The translations under genes were made by a program, and so were the position numbers. Positions 1-13,443 of a stretch of 64,000 nucleotides of DNA are shown here, one piece after another. This stretch comes from Megalobrama amblycephala. Lineage: Eukaryota > Chordata > Actinopteri > Cypriniformes > Xenocyprididae. The number at the start of each line of letters is the position of its first letter. The first letter of the stretch is position 1. The notes below the pieces were generated by a model that was not told where the DNA came from, made no database searches, and saw nothing but the letters and a program-made list of their open reading frames with translations. The stretch is taken from contig NC_063058.1 in the NCBI RefSeq assembly GCF_018812025.1, positions 20,266,297 to 20,330,296 of the forward strand, given 5' to 3'.

Positions 1-1407
1 TTTTATTCACTGACTAATGCCATACTACAATGGATGGTCTAAATGGATGGATTCTGGATGGTTGGTGAATGGCCACCACGTTCCAACAAGACTGCGACGT
101 CAGCAAGGAGCTGGTGGGTGATGATTTGGGCTGGAATACTGGGAGGTGAGATGAAGGGTATTAAAATGACTTTTGCAAGATATGTGGAGTTCATAACTGG
201 CCATTTTCAGCTATGGTATAAAAAGTAGGATAGTGCCTTCTGAAATGCAATGCACTATGCACTATCCCATGCTGCAAAAAAAACAACACAGCAATAAAAC
301 TGTTTGAAAATGTATTTCTACCCACTGTAAATGTTTCTCTTTGTGAGGTTTGGTTAGTGGTGGCTGAAATGCATCTTTACACACAACTGCCAGCCTGCAT
401 GGAGAGCTTCTTGAGACTCCAGAGACACCAGCAGCTTCAAATACCTGTTTGCTGCTCAACACTGGCTTTTTTTATAGCTGCCCTTTTAATACAATTAATT
501 TTTTTGATAGGAACTTTCATTAATAAGCCTTTATCTGACTGAGTTCTGCTGTGCTCTAAATCACTCACAAATCTTATGATAATTTGATAGTCTCCATTTA
601 GTTTCACACAGTATTAGTTGTTTTCATGCCTTTTGCACAACATTGCACCATTTCATGTTTTTCATCTTCAGAAAGATCTTTCTTCCTCCCCATATTGCAT
701 GAGAACTGTGACTTGCTTAATAATGTGGAACAACCTCTAAGTAGGGTTTCCATAGACCTGGCAAATTATTTTGTCTGAGATTGATACCAGTTATCTAAAA
801 AGACATGGATAAATAAACAAACAAACATTTTCTTAAACTAAAATCTGAATGTTTATTGTACTGAAATCTTACGGATATGTCAATTGCATAATAATCTGGA
901 ACGCAATGTACTTACTGTCTATAATAGAATATTAAGGTGATATTTTTCAAGGTCGTTTACATAGTTCAGTTCCTTCCCCTTCATCTTGCCAAGTTTCTTT
1001 GCACATTGTATTATCTGTCTCCAAACCATGGCACCACAGTGAGCACCAGCGGCAGCTGTTTACCACTGTAGCTATTGGTAACAAAGAAGGTGCCAAAAAA
1101 GAAAAAGTTCAGCTCGCACACTAACTGAATGTGAAATGGTTACTGAATTATAGCATTGGTTATATTATATGATATGACAATCTAAAAGACATCATAAAGC
1201 GATTGCTGGATGTTTAATCAGGCACCAAAACTGAGTGTCCATCTCTTGGATCTCTTTCATACCAACCGCGAATCATACTGAAATCCATGTGAACTCGATT
1301 CGATGCTGAAACGCAGCTTTTAAGCTAACCTTATTGTAACGTCAAATGGATCAAAATCATTAGTGTGAAAAGTGCCCTAACTGTTTCATCTCATGTCTCT
1401 TCCTTAG
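1..1407. other. Non-coding DNA upstream of the first exon (probable intron)
   Basis: No exon could be supported here. If the exon that follows belongs to a GRAMD4-like gene, this is its last intron, entering from outside the window. The stretch around 600-920 has the look of dispersed fish repeat DNA, but no ends could be defined. A pyrimidine-rich tract and AG acceptor close the region at 1391-1407. Confidence 0.4.
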
Positions 1408-1524
1408 CCTCTCGTGTTTGGTGCCATGATTCATCGGGACGAGGCCTTCGATGCCATCCACACTCAGTACATGAAGATCATAAATACCATAGCACCTACC
1501 ACAGTCACAAACCCAGAGACATAG
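1408..1524 (+). CDS. gramd4: Probable last coding exon of a GRAM-domain protein, GRAMD4-like (partial)
   Basis: Seen: a pyrimidine tract ending in TTAG (to 1407) is followed by an open frame of 38 codons and a TAG stop at 1522-1524. The frame begins PLVFGAMIHRDEAFDAI and continues HTQYMKIINTI. Known: GRAM domains end with a strand-helix pattern of the type 'hhFGxhhHRDEhhxxI', and the C-terminus of GRAMD4, a mitochondria/ER-linked pro-apoptotic GRAM protein, is remembered as very similar (PLVFGAM, HRDEAF). Inference: this is the final exon of a gramd4 paralogue whose other exons lie left of the window. The last ten residues (after INTI) do not match my recollection of mammalian GRAMD4. The start is a splice acceptor, not a start codon. 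Other GRAM proteins are possible, so the gene name is moderate confidence only. Confidence 0.5.
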   Translation, partial: PLVFGAMIHRDEAFDAIHTQYMKIINTIAPTTVTNPET

Positions 1525-4166
1525 CTGGATCAACATATGACGTAAGGTAGTCCATAAGGCAGCCCTCACCTTAATGTAGCACTATCCTAACCACTATATG
1601 GAGAAGATGGCTTCCAGAAGTTGTCTGCCCAATCTCCAACCCAAAACGATGGATTTGAGGAGGAGAAACTGCAAAAAAAAAAAAAAAAAAGTTTTTCATA
1701 TCCTCTTTTAGATTACATGTGAGTATTAGGAAGGGGTGTTTTATATAATGTTCTCTCAAATGGCGTAATATAATCTTACACAAGTGTTTGTCCAGATGGG
1801 TCTTATTTTATAAGGTTAGGGGTTGGTTGTGGTTTGTTTGTCCTGTGTCCTACAACAGCGAAATGCCACTTCAGAACAGGAGCTGGTACTCCTTTATGTC
1901 TCACAGAGGGCTTTGTGTGATCTGTGTGTAGTCAGACCATATAACCGTCTCTGAGCTTACCGCCATTTTCACTTAATTGCATCACCGCTGGCCTTGCACA
2001 AAGAGAAACAGCACTTAGTGTTGCTGAGAGCTTTTAGATGTGATTTAGGAGGAAAGGAACAGACTTAACCGTCAACCGAAATCCATACGCGCAAAAAGCA
2101 GCTCACAACTGCCGACCACACCGTTCCTTGGGACGCGCCAACTTTCTCTTCGTTATTTGTGATACTTGTATTAACTTATGACATAAAAACAACCTCACAT
2201 TTGAAAGGAATAGTTCACAAAATGATCATTTTGCTGTTTACACTCATGTTGGTTTAAACTCATATATTTAGGCGGAATGTCCAAGCTGCTCTTTTCACCC
2301 AAAAACGAAAATTCTGTCAACATTTACTCACACTCATGTTGTTTCAGATCTGTGGGATGCAACAGAAGATATTTTGAAGAATTTTTTTTTTTTTTTCTTT
2401 CATACAATGAAAGTAAATGGGGTCTGAAACAACACTGGACCCTACTGACTTTCATTGTATGGAAAGAGAGAAAAAAGTTTTCAAAACACCTCATAGTAGG
2501 TTTGAAACAATATGATATACGCCTTGGCTGAACTGTCCTCAAACTGGTTTGGATAAACATCAGGGTGCATAAAAACTTTTTTTTTTTTTTTTTTTTACTT
2601 AAAGCACAAAAATATCATCGGTCTTACTCATTAAATGAATGTGCACAAATAAAAGACTGTTCAAACTAATGTTAATATATTAATTCTCATTCCTTGTCAT
2701 TGAGCCCTGAGATTATTGAAGTATTTAATGCCTTTTTGAATATGGTTAGTTAAGTAGATAGTCTTAATTTACTAATATTGTACCCCAAAATAAGATCTGA
2801 TTACTGAAGAAAGCACAGGCTAATTTCTCTATCTATGTAATATGTTATGATTCTTCTAAAAGTGTGCGTAGGGAACTCCAAATTAACATGATACATAAAG
2901 GTACTACTTTGTTTTACTCATTCATAACCTGTAACTTTTGACTATGCAGATTTTAACAGCTCCTTTTGGATAAAAAGCAGGTCTTTTCTTTCTTAAGAGA
3001 GGAGAGGGTCTGACAGTATGTCATGGTTTTCTGGTTTATTTGTTCCCGACACTTTTTTTTCCTCTTCTAATGTTTATGCTTTTTAAAATGTGCTGTGCTA
3101 AATTGCACTTTAGACAGTCACTTATTCTTTTGTTTACTTTTGTTTCTCATCTGCCTTATTCTGCCTTATTTAATTTTGTTTGCCACATTATCTTTCTTCA
3201 AGTCATTTTGAGTCAGTATATGCCTGTTTACCAAGTTTTTAAAAGGCACTTTTGGGTTTAATAAATATATGGCCACTTATATAGTGGAAGAGCATTTAGT
3301 TAGAATAAATATGACGGTAATTGTCTGTGCAGAAGTATGTATTTGTGAAACCAATATATTAGTGCACCTTGGTTTTATTAATTTCACCTTTTAACATTGT
3401 TCTGAAATCAAATTCCATTAATTATTGATTCTTGAAGTGGAAAAATTTTACCACCAATGATTGTCATTTGCCAAATAAATGTGTATTGTTGTTTGCACTC
3501 TGTTTCTGCCCCAGAACAGTTTCGTTTACAGACATTTGTGTTCCGCAATAGGCTAGTTTGATCCCTGGAGCAATGGGGGCATGAAAATTAGCCTTTGTTG
3601 CCTGTGATGAATGTTAAAGGAGCTGGAAAATCATAGTTTTTAAATGCCTTGTTGAAACAACATTTTATTCTTTTATTTTGCATTCTAACACATCCAGCTT
3701 TAAGAATTTGATTACTGTTCCCTGGAAGTTGTTGGTTGTAGCATGAAAGGGTGTTGTTTTTGTGTTATTTCACTCAGTGTATTACTCTGTTCAAGTCTTT
3801 TACGTATCTGTTTAGTTGGTTGTATAGCCCACAGTTGTCACAATCACATTTACATTGGTACGGCCACCCAACAACTGGGTTTAATAGACTTTGCAGAGGA
3901 GCAACCACAGTAACTACACAGAGACTTGAGTAAATCTGAATGTGACTGGATGTTTGTTTATCAGACATTTGTATTTACACTGGATGTACATGTCTGGTAA
4001 ACTCTTTCCTGCTTTCCTCTGATTAGTCTTCATTGGAGAGAAATAAACTCGGAGTTCTTTGTAACCTTTGCTTATTTTCTTTTTTTCCACCTGTGGAAAT
4101 GCCAAACAGCATTGTTCAATGAAATAAATGCGAGACCCAAATGTCAGTTCTAATATATCCGAGTGC
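1525..4166. other. 3' side of the GRAM-domain gene; no further gene seen
   Basis: No convincing coding exon. AATAAA motifs on + occur at 3260-3265 and again near 3474 and 4115, so part of this DNA may be the 3'UTR of the preceding exon. A run of A (about 1673-1690), runs of T near 2383 and 2576-2597, and a degenerate Angel-like repeat (2201-2520) interrupt it. Confidence 0.35.
2201..2520. repeat. Degenerate Angel-like foldback remnant
   Basis: Contains diverged copies of the end motif (GAAAGGAATAGTTCACAAAA; later TTCACCCAAAAACGAAAATT) followed by the typical TTTACTCACACTCATGTTG. An internal inverted pair, CATACAATGAAAGT and ACTTTCATTGTATG, lies around 2400-2461. The right end is lost. The assignment rests on similarity to the better-preserved copies elsewhere in this window. 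Confidence 0.55.
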
Positions 4167-4422
4167 CAGTGTTGGGGAGTAACTAGTTACATGTAACAGC
4201 GTTACAAAATAAATGTAACGGTAATACATTAGTTACTGAGGGGGAAAAAATGTGTAATTAAATTAGTTACTTATGAAAATGTTAACGATTACAAAGGGGG
4301 TTACATCTGAATATTTTATGTAAAAAGCTAGAATATGTTACAGCATATGATCACGCTATCATTCATTCGAGGGCTGTTAAACCGTTCAAGCGCGATAAGA
4401 CTCAAAAATCCTGGCGCGCGTC

Positions 4423-4447
4423 CACACACACACACACACACACACAC
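4423..4447. repeat. (CA)n microsatellite
   Basis: About 12 CA units inside the hAT-like element, flanked by GCGCG-rich sequence. Confidence 0.9.
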
Positions 4448-5171
4448 TCGTGCGCGCAGACATCGCGCGGCCGCACTGAGTTCTCTCAAAGACTATAGCA
4501 TTAGATTGAACGGACAAAAACTCACAAAAGTATGCCAAAATGTCCGCTTTGTCGAGTATCCTCGTAAGCACAGTCTTAAATGAGTTAAATAAAGTCTTAA
4601 ATGACCGTTAAGAGTTGTGAGGACATCGGAGGTGTGTCAGATCCACGTCATGTGCAGCCGGTCTTAAAGGGACAGAAGCCTAATAAACCCGCTGTTATAT
4701 GTTAATGAAACTATAAAAGACAAAGAAAATCACTCACTGCTCTTAACTGAGCTTTTGTAACTTTAATAAGGATTAATCTATATTTAATTTATAATTGAAA
4801 AGTTCATTTACAAAAATCGATAAACGCCATTTAAAAAAAATAAAATAAAAATTAAGTGCTGTGCATTATTCAACATATAGCACGTTCTGTACCCTAAATC
4901 CATTTTGTCAGAAAAGCCGGTTTTGTCCAGTCAGGCATCGCAAGTTCACGTTTTACAGCAGAAGCCGACAAGCGCCCTTGTTGTTTGTGTACAGAAACCG
5001 GTAAGTCCGTTTTAGCGAATCAGCGCGCAGTTCAGGTCAGGTGACAACGCTTCTAGTCACTTCAAAAAGATGCGCTAGCTGAGAGAAGTTTTGTCAAAGC
5101 TGACTAAAAGTGATCGAGGATTTATAATTTCGACTCCTGTAAGTCCACCATACACGACTTACATCCTTAAA

Positions 5172-5173
<2 letters not shown>

Positions 5174-5225
<52 letters not shown>
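5174..5225. repeat. (TG)n microsatellite
   Basis: About 26 uninterrupted TG units inside the hAT-like element; potential Z-DNA-forming tract. Confidence 0.95.
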
Positions 5226-5226
<1 letters not shown>

Positions 5227-6554
5227 TGTGTCGATCTGTTAGTGTGTGTGCACACGTGAGTTTGAGTGTGTTTTAAATGCAATAACAAAGCAATTACTTG
5301 GGTTTTGTTTAACTCTGAAACATGAAATGTGGAGTTATCTGCTTTTGCCAAAAAACAAACTTTTAATATATATAAAAAACATACTTTCAGTGAACTTTAA
5401 TTTTTTAATTTACCTGTTTTTTTTTTTAGTTATTATTACTTAATCAAAACAACCCAACTGCAGTTTGATTGATATTACTTGGAATGTACAATAAAAAAAA
5501 AACATGATTTGTGAGAATGAATAAAAATGGAGTTAATTGTTTTTGCAAATAAACTCTTCAATTTATGCAGTGAAGACAGTGAAGTGTTTGATAACTACTC
5601 AATTTATGTCCTACCTGTTAGATCAAATATTTAAATAGCCTACTCCCTTTTTGTTGTTTCTACATTAATTTGGACATTAAATGACAGCACTAGTAAATTG
5701 TAAATTACACAATTTTAGTAAACGTCAATGACTGGGAGACTTGAATGTTTTATTGAAAACCTGTTGTGTACATTTGAAAAACAGCCACGTGTAAAATTTA
5801 CCCTGCCTGTTTTTGATGTGCATGATGCCTCCTGCCATTTAAAGGCCTTTCAGTAAAGCAATGCTTTTGGTTGGTTCTCTTGTTTGAATTTGCAGCACAC
5901 CACGTCTGCCAACATCAATCCACATTGCCGCTGAAAGCTTTAGGCTACAACCTGTCTGAGAGTTGCCACCATGGCGAGTGATAAAAATATGTTCCAGTGC
6001 TGGAAATTTAAAAATAATTTCATCCAGAAATCAGAAAAGGACATACATAACTATTAAAATGCTATTGAATATTTCTTGTTATGATTGTAAATCTGTGTTT
6101 AACCTCAGAACGATCTCAAAGTGAAAAGAAGTGTGAAGGTCTGATTTTGTGGTGGCTGTGCTTTAAAAATGTGTGATGAAGGTTTTTGAAAGTTTGACAG
6201 TAATCAGTGTTGTCTACTACTGTAAAGTTAACCCTGCCTGCTTTAAATGTTTGAAAATGATTAACAGTTGAAAACATTCATTAGAAATTAAAAGTAATCA
6301 AAAAGTAATCACTGTACATTACTTTAATAAAGTAATTGAAATTAAATGACTTATTACATTTTAAATAGGGTAAATTGTAATCTGTAACCTATTACATTTC
6401 CGAAGTAACCTTCCCAACACTGCAGATGCCCACAGATGGTGTGATGTTTCACTAGAGGGCACCACATGAATCTTTTAAAAGGGTAACCTTAATTTATAAG
6501 GGCTCTCCTTCACTACTGTATGTGTTTCTAATGCTGATAGGGAAGCTTGAGATT

Positions 6555-7160
6555 TAAAGTGCCCCTACTATGCCATTTTAAAGGTTCCTCGTTTTTTTAT
6601 TATTATTATTTTTTTAGGTTTACATTAATGTAAAAAAAAAAAACACATACAAAAAAAAAAAACACATTTCACATAATATACATTGCACATCACCTAATTT
6701 CTCAATTAGTCTGAAAATGGTTTGTTCGAGAATTCAGTTTCTCTTAACTCCTCCTTTGCATGAGCCTACTTTGCTCTGATTGGTCAGATTGCACAGTCTG
6801 TTGTGATTGGTCTATTGCTAACGGAGCGTGTTGGAAACTAAACGCCTATTACCATATCTGAATTTCAGCTTTGGAGGCTTCCTCAGCACTTGATACACAG
6901 TGATACAAACAGTAGCAATGGCGTCTGTTTTGCCGTATCAATTCAAGCTCAAATCCTCATCCTTTGGAAGTGGATGCAAAGCGCAGAAAACGGTGTCTTC
7001 TCAACATATCAACCAAACTCTTCCAGGCCTCAGCTACAACTACAGTGTTTGAGGGCGGGTCAAAGTAGACTTTGTCTGTGGGCAGCCAATGAACACCATA
7101 GGCGACATTATGAAAATAAGTTACACATCTACGAAGGTTTGTAACAGGAAGCAAGACTGG
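6555..7160. repeat. Dispersed cyprinid-type repeat (boundaries approximate)
   Basis: Starts near AAAGTGCCCCTACTATGCC and runs through a segment with TGATTGGTC and TGTGATTGGTC motifs. It resembles a repeat seen many times in cyprinid genomic sequence. Recognition is from memory of the family and cannot be verified here. The short open frames in it look incidental. Confidence 0.4.
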
Positions 7161-7195
7161 AATTGCTAACCACTCATATCAGCAGTTAAAGGGAT

Positions 7196-7287
7196 AGTTC
7201 ACCCAAAATGTAATTCAAACAGGTCTGGAGCAACTTGAGGGGAAGTAAATGACAGAATTTTCATTTTTGGGTGAACTATCCCTTTTT
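7196..7287. repeat. Miniature Angel-like foldback
   Basis: Starts TTAAAGGGATAGTTCACCCA and ends TTTTTGGGTGAACTATCCCT, so the two ends are inverted repeats. Only about 92 bp long, an internally deleted copy. Confidence 0.75.
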
Positions 7288-8283
7288 TACTCAAATTTAA
7301 CATTGATGAAATTCGTTTATTACGATAGGAATCCATGGAATCAGGAATTTCTTTTGTGAGCAAAGGATTTCACATCTTCACAACTTTAGAAGAAAGCTCG
7401 CAGATTGTATTGAGTCTGAAAAAAGGTTTTAGTGGCATTCAAGCAATTTGTCAGCAATATAAATAAACAGAGTCTGAAAGAACATTTCCAACCACTTTCT
7501 GTCTCACCAGTTTGCCTGTTATTCAGTAAATGCATGAATCAGCCAAATGAGAAAGGAGAACTCCAGTCATAGATCGATTGTTTTATAGCTCTTCATTAAA
7601 ACTTGCTATCGATTTGATTCAATGCAGACTAATTGCATGTATTAGGGCATGTTTTCCAATACGGTTGTTCAGAAAGTGCTGGAGGGCTATTAATACTAGC
7701 TGTAGTTCCTGGCAGTCCAGAGGGATACTTGTGAGGCTGGATACTGTTTCAGCTGTATCTGAGGGTCAAACATCTGTGTCTCCCAATCCAGTATTACTGA
7801 GAAGATTGAGACATGATGCACACAATGTTCAGCTGTATTGCATACGTCAACATTCCAGCTACAGTATCAGTTTTGTTACAGAGATACTTCATGATTTATG
7901 GCCACTTTGATGTTTCAGAAATTATCAAGGAAAGATATTCGCATACAAAAACCCTTTTTTATTGAATTTTGTTCAGAGCATTCAGCATTCAGGTTCATTT
8001 CATATCTTTATACCTTAAAATATGTAAATGTGTAACAGCTTAAAAAAAAAGGCAGATAAAAAACAAAAAATTGTTTTTTATTTATTTTGTCACTTATTTC
8101 TTTTGCAGTAAAACTGGAAAAAAAATGAGTGAGTAGTACTTAGTATGTATATATAAATGTATAGCAGCTTTTATTTATATATAAATATATCCACTTTTTT
8201 CAGTTTTACTGCTAAAGAAAATTTAAAATGTGTAGTTATGTATATTTATATGTATTTATATATAATAGTATTTTTTTTACTTT

Positions 8284-8285
<2 letters not shown>
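7288..8285. other. Gene-free spacer
   Basis: AT-rich DNA without supported exons. The 110-codon open frame at 7578-7910 has no recognisable domain or splice context. Confidence 0.4.
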
Positions 8286-8321
<36 letters not shown>

Positions 8322-8326
8322 ATATA

Positions 8327-8367
<41 letters not shown>
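8286..8367. repeat. (TA)n/(TG)n compound microsatellite
   Basis: Alternating TA blocks interrupted by TG blocks. It abuts the Tc1-like element, whose left terminal repeat appears lost in or beside this tract. Confidence 0.95.
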
Positions 8368-8369
8368 GT

Positions 8370-9738
<1,369 letters not shown>

Positions 9739-9765
9739 TGTATGTGCATATATATGTATATATTA

Positions 9766-9869
<104 letters not shown>

Positions 9870-9985
9870 TTAAAGTAAACTGTGACACATTATACCCAAA
9901 AATTCTTCATATAGTGGACTACCAGTAAAGTTGATAAAAATTTGAATGAATGAAATGTTCAAGGTGTCTGAATAAATTTAGTTTT

Positions 9986-9988
<3 letters not shown>

Positions 9989-10042
<54 letters not shown>
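9989..10042. repeat. (TA)n microsatellite
   Basis: About 27 TA units; a second tract close to the 9771-9866 one. Confidence 0.97.
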
Positions 10043-10043
<1 letters not shown>

Positions 10044-11035
10044 TTTTAAATGTTTCTGCGTAATGCTTCATCCACACCACTAGGCGTCACTATAAGCCCA
10101 AGATGACTGCATAGCGCAATATTAAAAATAGGCCTACTGAATGTACTTTTAAGGGTCATGTTTTTGTAAGTAAAGAAACAAGAACAATATTAGTATGACT
10201 CATTTTCATTATAAAAACTCATATTAAATTCAACAGTTTATCTCAAAATTATGCTTTTGGCTCAGAAATGAGGGGAATGTAAACCTCCAATAAACCACAA
10301 ATGAAATGACTTTAGAGAAGATTTCCTTTATGTTCATTCACATTCAAAACCAGCACTTTCATGTTGAGCAGGACACACTTCAGGGCTTTCTTCTAGCAGA
10401 TCAGACTGCAGCTGTAGACGACAGACCGTGTCTGAGACTAAAAAGGGCAAGTCTTAATCAAGGTATGTAATAATAATCCGGAAAGAGTCAGGAGAGGAAC
10501 AGAGCATGCAGAAGATACCTTCCAACTTTCCGGATCTCCAGTCTCGGGTTTCACCCCCCTTGCTTCATGCCATGGTCGCCTATCAGCAAAAACATGGTCA
10601 TCAAACTCAACTGACACCCTGCTAAAACTGGTGACCATCAAACCCCAAGAACTGGCGCAATGCCTTGCAGTCGTATTCACTTTCTATGGAGGAAGCCTTG
10701 ATCTGCAGCAGCTTAAGGTGTCGAAGTCAGCAGCAACTTAGCACTGTCTCACACTATGAACCTGCTGAGCTTCAGTAGCAGGTGTGCTTTAGCTTGTTTT
10801 GACAAAAACATTTTTCACCTTAAATGTAGCATTTAGGTGTTGTTGCAAACAATCTATCATGCTCCATTTAGGTCACAGAATAACTTTACATGAAAATGCG
10901 CTAATAATGTTTAAGAGGATGATAATTTAAAACCATCACCCATATATCAGTCACGTCTGACTGAGAGGACACAGCTATATTAGCAATAGTAGCTGCTAGT
11001 TAGCTAAGTCTTATAGTTACTAAAAATGAAAGATA
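10043..11035. other. Gene-free spacer
   Basis: No supported coding or RNA gene; no clear repeat ends. Confidence 0.4.
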
Positions 11036-11814
11036 TTAAAGGATTAGTTCACTTTCAAATAAAATTTTCCTGATAATTTACTCACCCCCATGTCATCCAA
11101 AATGTTCATGTCTTTCTTTCTTCAGTTAAAAAGAAATGAAGGTTTTTGATGAAAACATTCCAGGATTATTCTCCTTATAGTGGACTTCAATGGACTCCGT
11201 TTGGTTGAAGGTCAAAATTACAGTTTCAGTGCAGCTTCAAAGGGCTTTAAACGATACCAGACAAGGAATAAGGGTCTTATGTAGCGAAACGATCGCTCAT
11301 TTTCGAAAAAAATTTAAATGTATATGCTTTATATAAACAAATGATTGCCTTCCAAGTGGTTCCACCAAAACTGCACTTTCATATTCTTCAAAAAGAACGC
11401 TTACGCTGTATTTCCTACACCTTCCCGATTCAACTTACGGAACGAACGCTAGGCCACTTCCATTTTTCCAAGTGCGGTTTTGGCGGAAGCACTTGGAAGG
11501 CGACCATTTGTTTATATAAAGCATATACATTTAAATGTTTTTTTTGAAAATGACCGATTGTTTCGCTAGATAAGACCCTTATTCCTCGTCTGGTATCGTA
11601 TAAAGCCCTTTGAAGCTGCACTGAAACTGTAATTTTGACCTTCAACCGTTTGGAGGCCATTGAAGTCCACTATAAGGAGAAAAATCCTGGAATGTTTTCA
11701 TCAAAAACCTTAATTTCTTTTCAACTGAAGAAAGAAAGACATGAACATCTTGGATGACATGGGGGTGAGTAAATTATCAGGAAAATTTTATTTAAAAGTG
11801 AACGAATCCTTTAA
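11036..11814. mobile_element. TTAA-bordered 779-bp foldback element
   Basis: Both ends are inverted copies: left TTAAAGGATTAGTTCACTTT, right (reverse complement) TTAAAGGATTCGTTCACTTT. The inverted similarity continues inwards through GATAATTTACTCACCCCCAT, CATTCCAGGA, AAGGGTCTTA and TATATGCTTTATATAAACAA to about 11350. Thus roughly 300 bp on each side can pair. TTAA at both borders fits a TTAA target site. No open frame of significance. Confidence 0.85.
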
Positions 11815-12994
11815 ATTGGAATTTCATTTTTTAGTAGTTGAATTTTGACTGTTGAATTTCATCTTTTTAATGGTTAATATAAATAATTATGAAATATAAA
11901 TTGTTTTCCATCTTTTATATGTTATTTCAGTACTATTTTAATGAACGAAAACTATTTTAAATGTTTTAATTCTGTTCAACATTATCAAAACTGCTTATTT
12001 GTCACCTGTGGAACTTGATAGTCCAATTTTCATTCACTTTGGTTGTCCAGAAGAAAAAAAGAAGCCTGGACATTCACGTAATGACACAAGGGTGAGTAAA
12101 CGAAATAATTTTAGAATGACCTATCCCTTTAGAAAGGAACGTTACCTCACATGCAAATCAACTTCTGAGCCAAAAAGTACTTAGTATGTGAATGAGTACA
12201 AATTTGTCCCACTATACACATTCACTAGTGTTTTTTATGGTATACTATCACACACAGGGGATGGTGAACGCTTTAAGCTCTCTGTTGGACAAGACTGTGT
12301 AATATGAGTTGATAAACTAAACAGAGACGTTCTCTAAGTTCATCTGAGTTTTATTTAGCCACGGGAAAGACTCTTATACTATTATATACACAACTGCACA
12401 GAAGCAGAGAGTAACTTTCATTGAAGATTGTCGTCGCCACAGGTCGCAGCTCCATATTAAGATCTTTGAAATCTGAGGGCTTAAGGGTTGTCATACATGA
12501 AAACATGATAAATTCCTTTGATGTACCATTACACAACAAGGTGGAACGTGAGCCCAGATCCCTCAGGGAGCCTGACGGCATCTGAACATTGCAGGAATTC
12601 CATGCTGACGTTTTGGGTGTGAATTGAATGATGATATCTCGTCCCATAGGGCTGTCCTTTACTCACATGACCAGTTCTGCTGCCATTTATTAAGGTGGCA
12701 TATTGCATACTGTCAGCATTTTCCTCTCATGGGAATCCCTGGCCTTTCTGCCTTGGCTAGAGAGATTTTCCTGTTATCGGGTACATCTCCAAGATTCAGT
12801 CTGCTGTTACTGATTGCTTGGAAACTCCTGACTGATTTATCATGTCTGTTTATATCCATATGCAGAGTTATTTTTAACGTCAGGAGCAGTAACAGTGTTG
12901 TGTAATTCATTAATAAAGAAGACAGAGTACAGCTCCAGAACTAAATAAGTTACAATCGTAGTGGTACCTTATTATTATTTGGGGTAAGTAAAAC
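11815..12994. other. Gene-free spacer
   Basis: No convincing exon. Overlapping open frames on both strands at 12351-12910 have no recognisable domains. A fragment at about 12040-12130 ending in GACCTATCCCTTTAG resembles the terminal part of a TTAA foldback. Confidence 0.35.
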
Positions 12995-13396
12995 TGCCCA
13001 GCAAGTTTGGCAAACATTTAACCCAACCACTGGGTTAAAAACAACCCAAGTTGTATTGAAAATGGACAAACACAGCAACTGGGTTAAATGTTTGCCCAAC
13101 ATTCTGGGCAGTTTCATTTAACTCAACTATTGTTTAAAAATTACTATATGACTGACTTAAAATGAACCCAAAATAGGTTGGAAATTAAAAATCAGACACA
13201 TAATTACTAGAGGCAACAGTAATAATCAAAAGGTGAACATTTATTAATAAGAAATTTAATGAATGTTTATTGTTAATTTATTAAACTTTTTTTTTTTTTC
13301 ATTTTTTGGGTTCATTTTAAGCAAGAAATAGTAATTTTTAAACAATAGTTGAGTTAAATAAAACTACCCAACAGGTTAGGCAAATATTTAACCCAC
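12995..13396. repeat. Complex inverted repeat with AAACTGCCCAG ends
   Basis: A small foldback at 13001-13114 starts AAACTGCCCAGCAAGTTTGG and ends AACATTCTGGGCAGTTT, with internal CATTTAACCCA / TGGGTTAAATG. The following segment (TTAACTCAACTATTGTTTAA, 13118 on) returns in inverted orientation at about 13336-13362, and a second copy of the left end (AACTACCCAACAGGTTAGGC) closes the block. It looks like two nested insertions of the same family. Confidence 0.7.
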
Positions 13397-13443
13397 TCGC
13401 CCCCAAATTTTTTAATGGAGACTGGACTTATTCTAACAGAATT

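Larger units (their letters stand above)
4167..6422. mobile_element. 2.26-kb non-autonomous hAT-like element
   Basis: The left end reads CAGTGTTGGGGAGTAACTAG and the right end, reverse-complemented, reads CAGTGTTGGGAAGGTTACTT. These are imperfect terminal inverted repeats with a CAGTG start typical of hAT elements. Both ends continue into TTAC/GTAA-rich subterminal sequence. No transposase frame is visible between them, and an exact 8-bp target duplication could not be recognised, so the family call is moderate. The interior carries a (CA)n and a long (TG)n tract. Confidence 0.6.

Noticed and set aside
1..240. Possible remnant of a transposon coding region (frame with WPPRSNKTATSARSWW)
   Set aside because: Resembles transposon-derived sequence only loosely; no catalytic motif or ends could be identified.
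12351..12910. Overlapping 98- and 93-codon frames
   Set aside because: No homology recognised and both strands equally open; no promoter, splice or poly(A) context.
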